A DNA stretch of 64,000 nucleotides from Rhodococcus sp. SBT000017 (GTDB lineage: Bacteria; Actinomycetota; Actinomycetes; Mycobacteriales; Mycobacteriaceae), in the NCBI RefSeq assembly GCF_003688915.1, contig NZ_REFU01000001.1, positions 124,001 through 188,000 on the forward strand. The letters run 5' to 3'. The translations under genes and the position numbers were made by a program. The notes under the pieces are model-generated. The model worked only from the letters and a program-made list of their open reading frames with translations. It did no database searches and was not told the origin of the DNA. This document shows, piece by piece, positions 25,488-34,685 of the stretch; within the stretch, counting starts at the first letter, position 1, and every line of letters begins with the position of its first letter.

Positions 25488-26417
25488 TCAGGGCAATGTG
25501 TGGCCTGCCGCCCGGAACAGGCGGTACCACTCCTGCCTGGTCAGGCGTAGGTCCGAACCGCCGGCGGCTTCGACGATTCGCTCGGGATTCGTGGTTCCGA
25601 GCACAACCTGAATATCGGCCGGGTGCCTGGTGATCCAGGCCGTTGCCACCGCCGACGGGGTCGAGCCGTGTACGTGGGCGATCTCGTCCAATGCCACGTT
25701 CAGATCGGGATAGTTCTCGCGGTCGCCCACGAACACACCGGAGGATGTCCCGCTCTGGAACGGTGACCACGCCTGCAGGGTGATGCCGCGCGTTCGCGCG
25801 TAGTCCAGCAAACCGTTGTCGCGGTCGATCGACTGATCCTCGGCGCCCATGTTGGCGGTCAGGCCCGCCGCGATCAACGGCGAGTGCACGATGCTCAGCT
25901 GTACTTGATCGAACAGAATGGGTTGATTCACAGCAGTTTTCAGCAACTCGATCTGGCCGGGTGTGTGATTGGAGACGCCGAAGCCGAGGACCTTGCCCGA
26001 CGCGTGCAGGTGGTCGAATGCTGCTGCAACCTCTTCCGGCTCGACGAGGGTGTCCGGTCGGTGCAGTAGAAGGGTGTCCAGGTGGTCGACGCCGAGGGCC
26101 GCGAGTGACGCCTCGACCGTGGTGACGATGTGATCCTCGGAGAAGTCGAACCAGCCCTCGCGAATGCCGACCTTGCTCTGAATACTGACGTGCTCGCGCT
26201 GCGACGAAGTCAGGGTGACCGCATCTCCGAATCGCTTCTCGCACGTGTGCGGGGCACCGCCGTAGATATCGGCATGGTCGAACACCGTGACGCCCACGTC
26301 GAGGGCGGTGTCCACCAGTCTCCTGATCTGGTTGTCGTCCAGATCGCTGATGCGCATGAACCCCAGCACGATGCTCGAGACTGCTGTTCCGGTGTGGGGG
26401 AGGGCGAAGGTTCGCAT
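25488..26417 (-). CDS. Aldo/keto reductase
   Basis: A 309-aa barrel from the ATG at 26417. Catalytic elements: VTVFDHADIYGG (Asp and Tyr), SIQSKVGI (Lys), and LDTLLLHRPD (His). The NADPH-binding end has VLGTTNPERI. It resembles the YdhF/AKR11-like group with an N-terminal LGFMRIS. The gene is five bases after the membrane-protein gene, so the two are one operon. Substrate unknown. Confidence 0.87.
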   Translation of the reverse strand: MRTFALPHTGTAVSSIVLGFMRISDLDDNQIRRLVDTALDVGVTVFDHADIYGGAPHTCEKRFGDAVTLTSSQREHVSIQSKVGIREGWFDFSEDHIVTTVEASLAALGVDHLDTLLLHRPDTLVEPEEVAAAFDHLHASGKVLGFGVSNHTPGQIELLKTAVNQPILFDQVQLSIVHSPLIAAGLTANMGAEDQSIDRDNGLLDYARTRGITLQAWSPFQSGTSSGVFVGDRENYPDLNVALDEIAHVHGSTPSAVATAWITRHPADIQVVLGTTNPERIVEAAGGSDLRLTRQEWYRLFRAAGHTLP

Positions 26418-26422
26418 GTCGG

Positions 26423-27007
26423 TTACTCGAACTCCAGACGCATGGATTGGGTGGTTGCCTGCAGCAGCAGGGCGAAGCCGGTGAAGGAGACGACGATCGG
26501 AGCCCACAGCACCACCGCCACGAACGTGTCCACACCCCGCTCGACGACGATATAGACCGCGACGACGGTGGTGCCGAGCAGGCAGAGAGCGACGTGCGTG
26601 GCCAACCGCCACTTGTCGAAGAAGAAGCCGGCAAGCATGCCGATCGGGATGAGGAACGCGCACTTGCCGAGCGTGACCTCGGGCGCGAAATCTGCCGTGA
26701 TGGTGGCACCGAAAATTGCGAAGTTCGCGATGACGACGAAGGCGAACGCCTGTCCGAGCGTCGGCCACGGACCGAACCACCAGAACGCGCCCATGATGTA
26801 CGCGGCGATCATGCACGTCCACTGCACGATCGACGGGATCGTCGTCGTGGCTCCGTAGCCGAAGGCGAGCTCGAAGGTCACGACCACGGCCATGGCCAGG
26901 GCGGCAGCGGAGACGATGCGTTTGACCGCGGTGGTCAACGCGAGGCTGGTCATCACGCCGATACACCATTGATAATGCTCGTTGGATCTCGTCATGGCGC
27001 GAGTCAT
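26423..27007 (-). CDS. Multi-TM membrane protein of unknown function
   Basis: About 194 aa from the ATG at 27007, with a GGGGG motif a few bases upstream. Five or six TM helices are visible: VSAAALAMAVVVTFELAFGY, IPSIVQWTCMIAAYIMGAFW, AFAFVVIANFAIFGATI, LIPIGMLAGFFF, VALCLLGTTVVAVYIVV, and IVVSFTGFALLLQA. No catalytic motif is seen. It is transcribed with the aldo/keto reductase. Confidence 0.65.
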   Translation of the reverse strand: MTRAMTRSNEHYQWCIGVMTSLALTTAVKRIVSAAALAMAVVVTFELAFGYGATTTIPSIVQWTCMIAAYIMGAFWWFGPWPTLGQAFAFVVIANFAIFGATITADFAPEVTLGKCAFLIPIGMLAGFFFDKWRLATHVALCLLGTTVVAVYIVVERGVDTFVAVVLWAPIVVSFTGFALLLQATTQSMRLEFE

Positions 27008-27116
27008 GTCAGCCCCCATCGTTCCAATCGGGCCCCGATTGAAACACAGCCGTCTGCGCCGGGGTTCGAGTTCGTTCATTTTTCCTGGCCGGCGACCCGC
27101 TCGCTCGGCACGTCGG

Positions 27117-28202
27117 TCAGCTGATGAGACGGTGCAACAGTGCGGGAAGTGTCTCGGTGATGTCGTGGCGGACGGCGACTCGGTGCCTCGCGGCATCCCC
27201 GAGGGTCCGCCGCCGATCCGAATCGGCCACAACCGTCGAAATGGCCGCAGCGAGGGCTGAGGCGTTGCCGGGCTCGACCAGTATCCCGGCACCGTCGACG
27301 AGGAACTCGTGGGTGCCGCCGTGGTCGGTTCCGATCACCGGCAGCCCGTGTGACATCGCTTCGAGAACCGACAACGGACCCGCCTCCGGCGACGTGCTTG
27401 CGGAAACGACCACGTCCCACCTCTGTAGCGCAGATTTCGCGTCGGTGTGCCCGAGGAACTCGACACGACCCGCGAGGTCCGTTCGAGACGCTCGCTCGTG
27501 GAGTTCTGCGACATACTCATGATCACCAGGGAAGCTGCCGCCGGCGAGTTCGACACGGATCTCGGGAAGAGTGGCCACGGCGTCGAGCAGAACTCGGTGG
27601 CCCTTCCACGGTGTCAGCAGAGCCAACATACCGATTACCGGCGGGGTGTGGAGTTCGCCGCCGAAGCGGGGCACCGGCCACGGCACTCCGTTGTGGGACA
27701 CCACCACCGGAAGGCCGGCCGCGCGGAGGGGAACGGCCGTTGCTTCCGACACCGACACCGCGACGCGAACGGCGGGCCGCGCGAACCGCACCACCACGCG
27801 CTGCTTGGCAGAGGTCATGGTGTCGTGGACGAGCCACGACGCACCGCGCGCGGGACGGGCCAACCGTGCGACCGGGAGCGCGAAGAGTGAGTTGACGACG
27901 GTAGTGGTGCCCGGTGCACGGGCAATCGTACGTACCGCGCGGGCTGCGGTGACCCACCTCGCCAGCATGCGTGCCGCCGCGACGCCTCGGGCGGCTCCTC
28001 GTTCACCGCCGAGCCCGAGCTCGCCGATGGCGATGTGTCGCGTCGTCGCGGGTACTCGATCGGCCAGAGGGCCGGTGGGACAAGCGATCACAGTGTCATA
28101 GCCGCGGCGCTCGGCCTCGTCTATCAGATCCAGTAGCACCTTCTCGGCACCGGAGACCTGCCCGGTGTGGGCGAGGAACAGCACTGTCGATCCAGAGGTC
28201 AT
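27117..28202 (-). CDS. GT4-type glycosyltransferase, last gene of the polysaccharide cluster
   Basis: A 361-aa GT-B enzyme. The N-terminal Rossmann half starts VLFLAHTGQVSGAEKVLLDLI; the C-terminal half has PVIGMLALLTPWKGHRVLLDA and the donor-binding STSPEAGPLSVLEAMSHGLPVIG with its E-x7-E pair. It adds a sugar from a nucleotide donor to a lipid-linked or growing chain at the membrane. It follows the acyltransferase gene by 51 bases on the same strand and is the distal gene of the exopolysaccharide operon. Confidence 0.88.
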   Translation of the reverse strand: MTSGSTVLFLAHTGQVSGAEKVLLDLIDEAERRGYDTVIACPTGPLADRVPATTRHIAIGELGLGGERGAARGVAAARMLARWVTAARAVRTIARAPGTTTVVNSLFALPVARLARPARGASWLVHDTMTSAKQRVVVRFARPAVRVAVSVSEATAVPLRAAGLPVVVSHNGVPWPVPRFGGELHTPPVIGMLALLTPWKGHRVLLDAVATLPEIRVELAGGSFPGDHEYVAELHERASRTDLAGRVEFLGHTDAKSALQRWDVVVSASTSPEAGPLSVLEAMSHGLPVIGTDHGGTHEFLVDGAGILVEPGNASALAAAISTVVADSDRRRTLGDAARHRVAVRHDITETLPALLHRLIS

Positions 28203-28253
28203 GATCGAGCTCCGTCTGTTCTGTGAGGGTGATTCGACATCGGTATTCCTACG

Positions 28254-29516
28254 TCAGAATGCATCTCGGAGTAGCGCGACGGGGTCATCGCACATGCGCC
28301 GCAGTGCTGCGTCCACCACATCGACGTCGATCATCTTGCTGCAGAACGATGCCGTGTACGTCCGCCCACCTGCAATCTCGGCAATGAGCATCGTGCAGCC
28401 GTCCGGGCCGTCGGGCTCGAGTGATGCTGCCAGCTGTGGGGGTCGCCCGTCGTCGGCCCAATCGAGGTGGTCGAAGACGCGCAGTCGCCCGAGGTCGCTG
28501 ACGGCCAGCCTCAATGTTTCGGGAACCTCGACGACAGAATTGTTCTGCGAGGGAGCAGAAGGCCGAACTCGCGACGCAGCATCGCGCAGCAGTGACATTC
28601 CCAATACCGCTATGGGCCATCCCGATTCGATCACCTCACGCATTGCTCCAGCGATACCGGCGGGCGTCGTGCCCGAAGGGAGGCGAAGTGGAATGCCGAC
28701 GGCAAAGTTCCCGTGCGAATTCTGTTGCGCCGAATCGAGATAGCGTCGACTGTTGAACAAGACCATGATGTGCTCGGCGACGTCGACGCCCTCGGCCCGA
28801 AGAGCCGCACTCCACAGCGCGATCGAGATCGACGCGGCGGTCGCTCCTGGCATGTGCTCGGCCGTCCAGTGCTTGAGTTCGTCCACACGGGCTGAGCTCA
28901 TGTATCCGGCTCGGCTGACTTTCGCGGCTTCCCAGTTCTCGATTCTGCGACGGGGAGCTGACTCGCTGTCGGCCTCGGTTCGGTGGCGACCGCGCAGCTT
29001 CCAGAAGTCCGCCAAGGTCTTCGGGTTTCGAGAATAGTGTCGCCACAACGCTTTCCATGTTGCGCTCGCCGGTAGTCCTACCGCGAGCCCGGGGACCAGT
29101 GCCCCGTCGGCATCGTCGCAGAATGCCGCCAACATCATGACGCCGATCTGGCCGTCCCCGATTCCATGCGAGTAGTCGATCGCGAGATGGTCATCGAACA
29201 CGACCACCTCGAGAGGACTGCGTTTCCCGTCTCGGGATCGAATGTCGGTGAGCATCTTGCCCAGGTCGTCCGTGGGATCGGTGCTCGCGGAGACGTTGTC
29301 ACCTGCGATGTCGGTTCGGTAGCGCCACTGCCGTGCGTCCGACCGCGGTTCCACGGCGAGGTGTGCCTCGGTATCGACCTGTTCGGCGGCCGTGAGCGTT
29401 CGTCTCGTGCGTCCGACATCGAGACCACGAACGGGGCCGACTGCGGTGACTATTCGGGTATCGGCGAAGACACGATCCAGCGCAGTTGCGCGGTATCGAC
29501 GCTCAGCGGACGGCAT
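28254..29516 (-). CDS. Condensation-fold acyltransferase (PapA/wax-ester-synthase superfamily)
   Basis: A 420-aa protein with two-lobe condensation-domain architecture. The active-site motif is VFDDHLAIDYSHGIGDGQIG, an HxxxD with the catalytic His of the HHxxxD family; the first His is replaced by Ser. Further segments are FNSRRYLDSAQQNSHGNFAV, the latch-like mid-region, and SDLGRLRVFD near the end. Such enzymes transfer acyl groups from CoA or carrier protein to hydroxyls. In this operon it probably acylates the sugar repeat (inference). The start overlaps the previous glycosyltransferase by 14 bases, indicating coupling. Confidence 0.78.
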   Translation of the reverse strand: MPSAERRYRATALDRVFADTRIVTAVGPVRGLDVGRTRRTLTAAEQVDTEAHLAVEPRSDARQWRYRTDIAGDNVSASTDPTDDLGKMLTDIRSRDGKRSPLEVVVFDDHLAIDYSHGIGDGQIGVMMLAAFCDDADGALVPGLAVGLPASATWKALWRHYSRNPKTLADFWKLRGRHRTEADSESAPRRRIENWEAAKVSRAGYMSSARVDELKHWTAEHMPGATAASISIALWSAALRAEGVDVAEHIMVLFNSRRYLDSAQQNSHGNFAVGIPLRLPSGTTPAGIAGAMREVIESGWPIAVLGMSLLRDAASRVRPSAPSQNNSVVEVPETLRLAVSDLGRLRVFDHLDWADDGRPPQLAASLEPDGPDGCTMLIAEIAGGRTYTASFCSKMIDVDVVDAALRRMCDDPVALLRDAF

Positions 29517-30612
29517 CGACTACCTCCTGCATTCGACTGCGGAAATTTGCCCGTGAAAAGCCCTCCGCCCACGCGCGAATGGCAGCGCGGTCGTAGTCTC
29601 CGGGGTCGAAGGAGCGCATGGCCTCGGCAAATCCGGCGATCACTTCGGCGTCGGAGCCCGGAGCCACGTGCACCCCGGTCTTTCCGGGTACCACCGAGTC
29701 CATGGCACCGCCGTCGCCCAAGGCGATGACGGGTGTTCCGGTTGCCATGGACTCGACGGGGACGATGCCGAAGTCCTCCACTCCCGGCATCAGCAGAGCA
29801 CGTGTCGTTCGATGAAGCTCGAGAAGCTTCTCGTGTGAAACTCGTCCCAGGAAGGTCGTTTTGGGTCCGGCCAGTTTCCGGCAGGCGTCCATCGCCCGGC
29901 CGTCTCCGGCCACCACGAGGGGAACGTCGGCCTCGGCGGCCGCGCGCACCGCGATGTCCGGACGCTTGTAGGGGACCAGGCGTCCCGCGAGCAGGAAGAA
30001 GTTCTCTCTCTCGACAGACGGATCCGGTGTGAATCCCTCGGTGTCGACGGGAGGATGGACCACCAGGGCGTCGTCTCGGCCCCACCAGTCCTCGATGCGA
30101 CGTGCAACTGCAGTCGAATTGGCCACCACGGTGGTCAGTTTCGGTGCGGCAGCGATCTCGCATCGACGGGCAACGGCCGACAGTGCCGTCAGTATCGCTG
30201 CTCCGGCTCTACCGCCCCCTTCGCCTGCGCGTAGTTCGGGGTCCCAGGCCCACCGTGCCGGGCTGTGCACGTATGCGATCACCGGGGAGTCGGTGGCGAA
30301 CACCGCTTGCGTCGCAAAGGCGTGATGGCTCACGACGACTGCATCGAAACCGCTGAGGGGCATGCGCCGAAAGGCCAGCGGCATCATCGGAAGGACGGGC
30401 GCGTAGGACCGCTGCCCCAACGCGTCGTACACCCGATTCAGGCTCGACGTGTGCACCTCGCGGCTGATTCCTGCCGGAACCCCGGAGGGCCGAGAGATCG
30501 GCGCGAACACCTCGGCCGCAGGCCAATGCAACGCGAGCTGTTCGATGACGTGCTCGGATCCGGCGATCTCGGTGAATCTCTCGTGTACGACGGCAATTCT
30601 GTCAGCTGGCAT
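29503..30612 (-). CDS. GT4 glycosyltransferase
   Basis: A 369-aa GT-B protein from the ATG at 30612. N-terminal half: IAVVHERFTEIAGSEHVIEQLA, SHHAFATQAVF, and YVHSPARWAWDPE. C-terminal half: FFLLAGRLVPYKRPDIAVRAA and GVEDFGIVPVESMATGTPVIA, the E-x7-E donor site. This set is close to mannosyltransferases of the WbaZ/MtfB kind. It overlaps the small gene upstream by 11 bases and the acyltransferase downstream by 14. Confidence 0.88.
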   Translation of the reverse strand: MPADRIAVVHERFTEIAGSEHVIEQLALHWPAAEVFAPISRPSGVPAGISREVHTSSLNRVYDALGQRSYAPVLPMMPLAFRRMPLSGFDAVVVSHHAFATQAVFATDSPVIAYVHSPARWAWDPELRAGEGGGRAGAAILTALSAVARRCEIAAAPKLTTVVANSTAVARRIEDWWGRDDALVVHPPVDTEGFTPDPSVERENFFLLAGRLVPYKRPDIAVRAAAEADVPLVVAGDGRAMDACRKLAGPKTTFLGRVSHEKLLELHRTTRALLMPGVEDFGIVPVESMATGTPVIALGDGGAMDSVVPGKTGVHVAPGSDAEVIAGFAEAMRSFDPGDYDRAAIRAWAEGFSRANFRSRMQEVVDAVR

Positions 30613-30922
30613 GGCTTCGGCCTTCCGGCGCGATCGTTTGAGTGGTCTGTTCCACCCGTCGAGTCGAGTCCTTTGTCTGCAGGACCAGGTGCACGGGAAT
30701 GTCGAAGTCGTCGAGCCGCCGCAGTGCGGCGGTTGCTGCCTTCTTGTCCCGTCCACGTCTCGACACCAGCACCACCACGGTCTCGACGTCGCCCACCTCT
30801 GTGTGCTGCCACCACTGCTCCGACAACCCGAATTCTGCGGTGGCGCGGCGATGTTCGGTTGTCCGATTCTGATCGTGAGTCGACTCCGACACGGCACCCT
30901 CGCCGACCAACAGGACGATCAC
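30602..30922 (-). CDS. Small unknown protein inside the polysaccharide operon
   Basis: 106 aa from a GTG at 30922. The GTGA start overlaps the stop of the Wzz-like gene by four bases, and the end overlaps the next glycosyltransferase by 11; such coupling argues that it is real. It has an alpha/beta pattern (IVLLVGEGAV, TVVVLVSRRGRDKKAATAAL, IPVHLVLQTK) with no TM helix. It may be a small partner or regulator of the neighbouring assembly enzymes. No family recognised. Confidence 0.62.
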   Translation of the reverse strand: MIVLLVGEGAVSESTHDQNRTTEHRRATAEFGLSEQWWQHTEVGDVETVVVLVSRRGRDKKAATAALRRLDDFDIPVHLVLQTKDSTRRVEQTTQTIAPEGRSHAS

Positions 30923-31866
30923 GCTGTCGCCCTTGGGTGCTGCGTGTCGAGCCCCCTCGAAGCGGGTCGATCGCCGCGCTCGAGTGCTGCGATCCGCGCA
31001 GCTACGGCGGGCGGCACCGTGTCGCCCGCCGTCGGGTCGAAGTGCGCTCCGTATTTGCGAGACACCCGACGGGCCCAGGAGCGAGAGGGCCTGCGTCCGA
31101 GACGTCCTCGCAGCAACACGATCAGTTCGGCCGCGACGATGAGAGCAGCGAGCGCGGCGACGAGTGCCTCCGAGACCGGTTTCGGCGACACCGGCGTTGT
31201 GCTCTGCTCGGGGTTCGACAGCACGACCAGTCGATCTCCTCCCGCAGCAGCCTCGACTTCGCTCAGGCGGGTGCGTAGTTCGGCCAGTTCGGACACGGCC
31301 GCGGCCCGGCTCGGGTCGTCGGCGGGGAGAGCGTCCACTCGCGCCTGTTGCGCGTCGATCGAGGACTGCGCTTCGTCCGTTCGCTCTCGAGAGTCGCGGA
31401 TCGCGTTGGCAGTGCTGGTACTTGCCATGGTCGACACCATCGTTCGAGCGAGATCTGCGGCGAGCTCGGGAGAACGGGTCGTCACCGTGACGGTCAGCAG
31501 TGCGGGCGAGGTGCCGGGGGAGAGTTCGACGCTCGACGCCAGCTCGGCAGCGTTCAGTCCGGAGTCGACCTGCGCGAGGACCTCATCGAGCACACTGCGG
31601 TCGGTCGCCAACTCGACGAACGGTGCGCGCATCTGCTCGATGAACGCGTCACCGGGAACGAGGCTTTGGACCGGTTCGATCTCGGCCACGACCGACGCGG
31701 CGTACTGCTTGTCGGTGAGTTCGCTTCTGAGGTAGAACACGCCTGCGCCGACCAGCGCAGCAATGATCACGGCGGGCAGCAGTGCCCGGCCGAGTTCACG
31801 CATGTGTCCCGCCAGATCGATAGGTGGGGGGACGTCACCCCGGTGTACGGCATCGTGGACGGACAT
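30919..31866 (-). CDS. Wzz-like polysaccharide co-polymerase
   Basis: About 315 aa from the ATG at 31866. Two TM helices bracket the protein: ALLPAVIIAALVGAGVFYL near residue 30 and ALVAALAALIVAAELIVLLRG near 235. Between them lies an extracytoplasmic helical domain with coiled-coil character (ELAELRTRLSEVEAAAG). This is the chain-length-determinant layout. There is no cytosolic tyrosine kinase domain; the tail after the second helix is about 65 residues and basic. It sets polymer length with the Wzy-like protein. About 240 bases separate it from the flippase gene upstream, room for an internal promoter. Confidence 0.82.
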   Translation of the reverse strand: MSVHDAVHRGDVPPPIDLAGHMRELGRALLPAVIIAALVGAGVFYLRSELTDKQYAASVVAEIEPVQSLVPGDAFIEQMRAPFVELATDRSVLDEVLAQVDSGLNAAELASSVELSPGTSPALLTVTVTTRSPELAADLARTMVSTMASTSTANAIRDSRERTDEAQSSIDAQQARVDALPADDPSRAAAVSELAELRTRLSEVEAAAGGDRLVVLSNPEQSTTPVSPKPVSEALVAALAALIVAAELIVLLRGRLGRRPSRSWARRVSRKYGAHFDPTAGDTVPPAVAARIAALERGDRPASRGLDTQHPRATA

Positions 31867-32106
31867 CAACCGCGTACCCTTCCGTCGTCGATGCGAGCGG
31901 ACGTACCGCTTCGGAGATTCGTGGAGCCGACAGGCTCGATGATAGCCGGGCCCGAGTGCCGTCCGCTTAGCCGTGCCGCCCGTGAATGGAACTGCACATC
32001 AACAACATTCGAAGAACAAGCACGACGGTCTGCTGCATCGACGAAACCCGACTGCGACTCCGCAGCGCACGGTACGAATCGGGCGATGTGTCCGTTGTGC
32101 CGGTGG

Positions 32107-33633
32107 TCATTCGGAACGCGCACGGTGACGTCCTTTCTCGGCCGAACCCGGCACTGGTGACTCGACGAGTCCGATGGCGACGAACACGTAGAGCACGCTC
32201 GCGACCAGCAGCGCTGCCGCGACCGAGACGAGCAGCCACAGGCCGGGATGGTGTTGCACCAGGAACCAGCCGCCGACCGTAGTGCCTGCGGTGACCACGA
32301 CTGTCACCGAAATGGACTGCACTGGAAGCAGTCTCGATATGGGCATGCTTCGAGAGATCACGATCCACAGCAGGACGAGAGTGACGCCGATCGTCACGAC
32401 GGTGGAGATGGCAGCCCCGTCGTACGACATCCGCGGGATCAGGAACAGGTTCAACCCGACGTTCAGGGCCAGACCGACCAGTGCCACCACGGGGTAGTGT
32501 CGCTGCATTCCGGCCGACGCGAGCAGAAAAATTCCCAGCATCACCAACGACATCAGCGCCGCACCGATGACGAGCAGACGGGCTGCGTGAGCTCCGTCGA
32601 CGAACCGTTCGCCGTACAGCAGGCCGATCAGCGGCTCGGCCGACGGTACGAACGCCGCGACAGCCATTGCGCCGAAGAGTGCGAACAGCAGTGCGGCCGA
32701 ACGTGAGCGTGCGCGAAATGCGGTGGTGTCGTGGGGCCACGACGCGACGAGTAGGGTGCTGATCGGTGCCACCGCCGCCAAGACGAACGTGTCGATCATG
32801 TCCGAGAATTTGTACCCGATGGAATACAGTCCCACGGCCTCGAACGTGTCGAGCAGGCTCAGCATCAGCATGTCGATCTTGAGCATGGCGATGGTGAGTG
32901 CGAAGCCGATCGCGAGAGGCACGGCCTCCCTCAGATAGGGCCCCCAGCGATGAATTTCGATGTGGCGCGACGGTCGCAGGCCCATGGAACGGTTGCCGAT
33001 GCCGAAACCCTTGGTCACCAACTTGAACACTTCGTTGGCCACGGCCGGGAGAACGAAGATCAGCAGGGTGGGGGCCAGCACGGCCGCCAGCACGGTCAAC
33101 GCCAATTGGATTGCTTGTCCGGCGCTTTCGGCAACGGCCACGAGTACCAGACGGTGGCGACTCTGGAAGAGCACGCTCAATGCGTGACCCGGCGTTGCGA
33201 ACACGACCACCAGTCCGCCCACCACCGTCGCGAGGACCACTTCGCTCGGATACTGCAGCAACAGAACGTATGCGACGGCCAGCACGTACCCCACCAACCC
33301 GAGGACGGTACGCAGAGCGAGAAACGACGACGCCGTTCGACCGATTTCCTCGGGATCGTCGTCCATCAATTTCGCGAGCACGACGCGTCCGACCCCCAGA
33401 TCGGTCACGACGGACATCAAGCCGAGCAGCGCGAAGACGAAGCTGAACTGGCCCCACTCGTCCGGTCCGAGGGACCTCGCGACGACGACGCTGCCCACCC
33501 ACCCCAGCGTCGCGATGATCACTCTGCTGATCAGAACGGCAATCGTCGCTTTGGCTGCGGCTTTCGGATCCGCTGCGATGGCGCGGTAGTCCGGGGGCTG
33601 CTCGGTGCCGTCGAGCGCAAACTCCTCGGCCAT
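32107..33633 (-). CDS. Wzx-like flippase (polysaccharide transporter)
   Basis: A 508-aa protein with 12-14 TM helices, from the ATG at 33633. The MOP-superfamily start is AVLISRVIIATLGWVGSVVVARSLGPDEWGQFS; mid-regions include DMLMLSLLDTFEAVGLYS and IGLLYGERFVDGA. It moves the lipid-linked repeat unit across the membrane for polymerisation. Its ATG overlaps the stop of the upstream glycosyltransferase (TGATG). Confidence 0.88.
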   Translation of the reverse strand: MAEEFALDGTEQPPDYRAIAADPKAAAKATIAVLISRVIIATLGWVGSVVVARSLGPDEWGQFSFVFALLGLMSVVTDLGVGRVVLAKLMDDDPEEIGRTASSFLALRTVLGLVGYVLAVAYVLLLQYPSEVVLATVVGGLVVVFATPGHALSVLFQSRHRLVLVAVAESAGQAIQLALTVLAAVLAPTLLIFVLPAVANEVFKLVTKGFGIGNRSMGLRPSRHIEIHRWGPYLREAVPLAIGFALTIAMLKIDMLMLSLLDTFEAVGLYSIGYKFSDMIDTFVLAAVAPISTLLVASWPHDTTAFRARSRSAALLFALFGAMAVAAFVPSAEPLIGLLYGERFVDGAHAARLLVIGAALMSLVMLGIFLLASAGMQRHYPVVALVGLALNVGLNLFLIPRMSYDGAAISTVVTIGVTLVLLWIVISRSMPISRLLPVQSISVTVVVTAGTTVGGWFLVQHHPGLWLLVSVAAALLVASVLYVFVAIGLVESPVPGSAEKGRHRARSE

Positions 33634-34685
33634 CAGACCATGCCCGCGGCTCGATACGCGTTGGCGGTGAGCTCCGCCGTTCGACGCCAGCTGATCTCGC
33701 TGGTGGCAACGGCCGCCGCGTCGACGAGAGCTGCGCGGGCAGCCTCGTCGAAAGCGATGGGTTTCATCGCCTGTACCCAGTCGTCGACGTTCTCCGACTC
33801 GACGAGAACGGCACCGTCGCGGACGACGTCGGGGAGGGCACCGACGGCACTGGCGACGACCGCACCGCCCGAGGCCATCGCCTCGACGGGCGGGAGCCCG
33901 TAGCCCTCGTACCGAGAGGCGTATGCAGTGACTGTCGCGGCAGCGTAGAGGGCAGGCAGATCCTCGACATCGACATACCCGAGCCCTCGGGAATTGCGGG
34001 GAGCGAGGGGACCGGTCGAGCCCGCCCCGGCCAGCAGACACGGCATTCCGAGACTCTCCGCTGCGTCGGCCACCAGCTGAACGTTCTTGCGAGGCTCAAC
34101 CGTTCCGACCTGCATGACGAAACGGTCCGGCAAGTCGTATTTGGATCGAACGACGTCCACCCGGTTGTCGGTGGGGACGGTGGCCCACGCTGCGGGTGCC
34201 AAACCGACCACTGTGGCGTCGCGCCCGCTGACCGCCTTGATTCGATCGGCGGTGAACTGCGAGACCGCAATGAGCAGATCTGCGCGGCGCAGTGCGCGCC
34301 GTACCAGTCTCTGTTCACCGAGCGCGCGAAATCGACTCGAGGCCGACGGCATGTCGATGACCGAAAGGTCGTGCACCGTCGCGACTGTGAAGGCCTTGGT
34401 CAGGAACGGCAGGTCCACGTCCAGACCGTGCACCACATCGCAACGACCGACAGGAAGGGCCCCGAGCAACGCACGAGCTGCACCGCTGGTGACAGGCCGC
34501 TCCATGGCCGTGACCGAGGGCGGGAGCTCACCGACGGCGTCGCGCTGCACCGACGCGGCGAGATCGGCATCGGGTAGGCAGTGCGGTAATTCGTTCAGGA
34601 GCTCGCGAATGTAGGTTTGTACTCCGCTTCCGCCCGGCCGGAGGGCGAGCGCCCCGAAAACGATTCGTGTTGCGCTGCTGCGCAT
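33633..34685 (-). CDS. GT4 glycosyltransferase (mannosyltransferase-like)
   Basis: A 350-aa GT-B enzyme from the ATG at 34685. Segments: FGALALRPGGSGVQTYIREL at the N-terminus, VATVHDLSVIDMP, ADLLIAVSQFTADRI, FVMQVGTVEPRKN, and the donor site ASRYEGYGLPPVEAMASGG with its E-x7-E pair. The coding start overlaps the end of the Wzy-like gene by 91 bases in another frame, an unusually long overlap, so one of the two ends could be misplaced. Confidence 0.88.
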   Translation of the reverse strand: MRSSATRIVFGALALRPGGSGVQTYIRELLNELPHCLPDADLAASVQRDAVGELPPSVTAMERPVTSGAARALLGALPVGRCDVVHGLDVDLPFLTKAFTVATVHDLSVIDMPSASSRFRALGEQRLVRRALRRADLLIAVSQFTADRIKAVSGRDATVVGLAPAAWATVPTDNRVDVVRSKYDLPDRFVMQVGTVEPRKNVQLVADAAESLGMPCLLAGAGSTGPLAPRNSRGLGYVDVEDLPALYAAATVTAYASRYEGYGLPPVEAMASGGAVVASAVGALPDVVRDGAVLVESENVDDWVQAMKPIAFDEAARAALVDAAAVATSEISWRRTAELTANAYRAAGMV

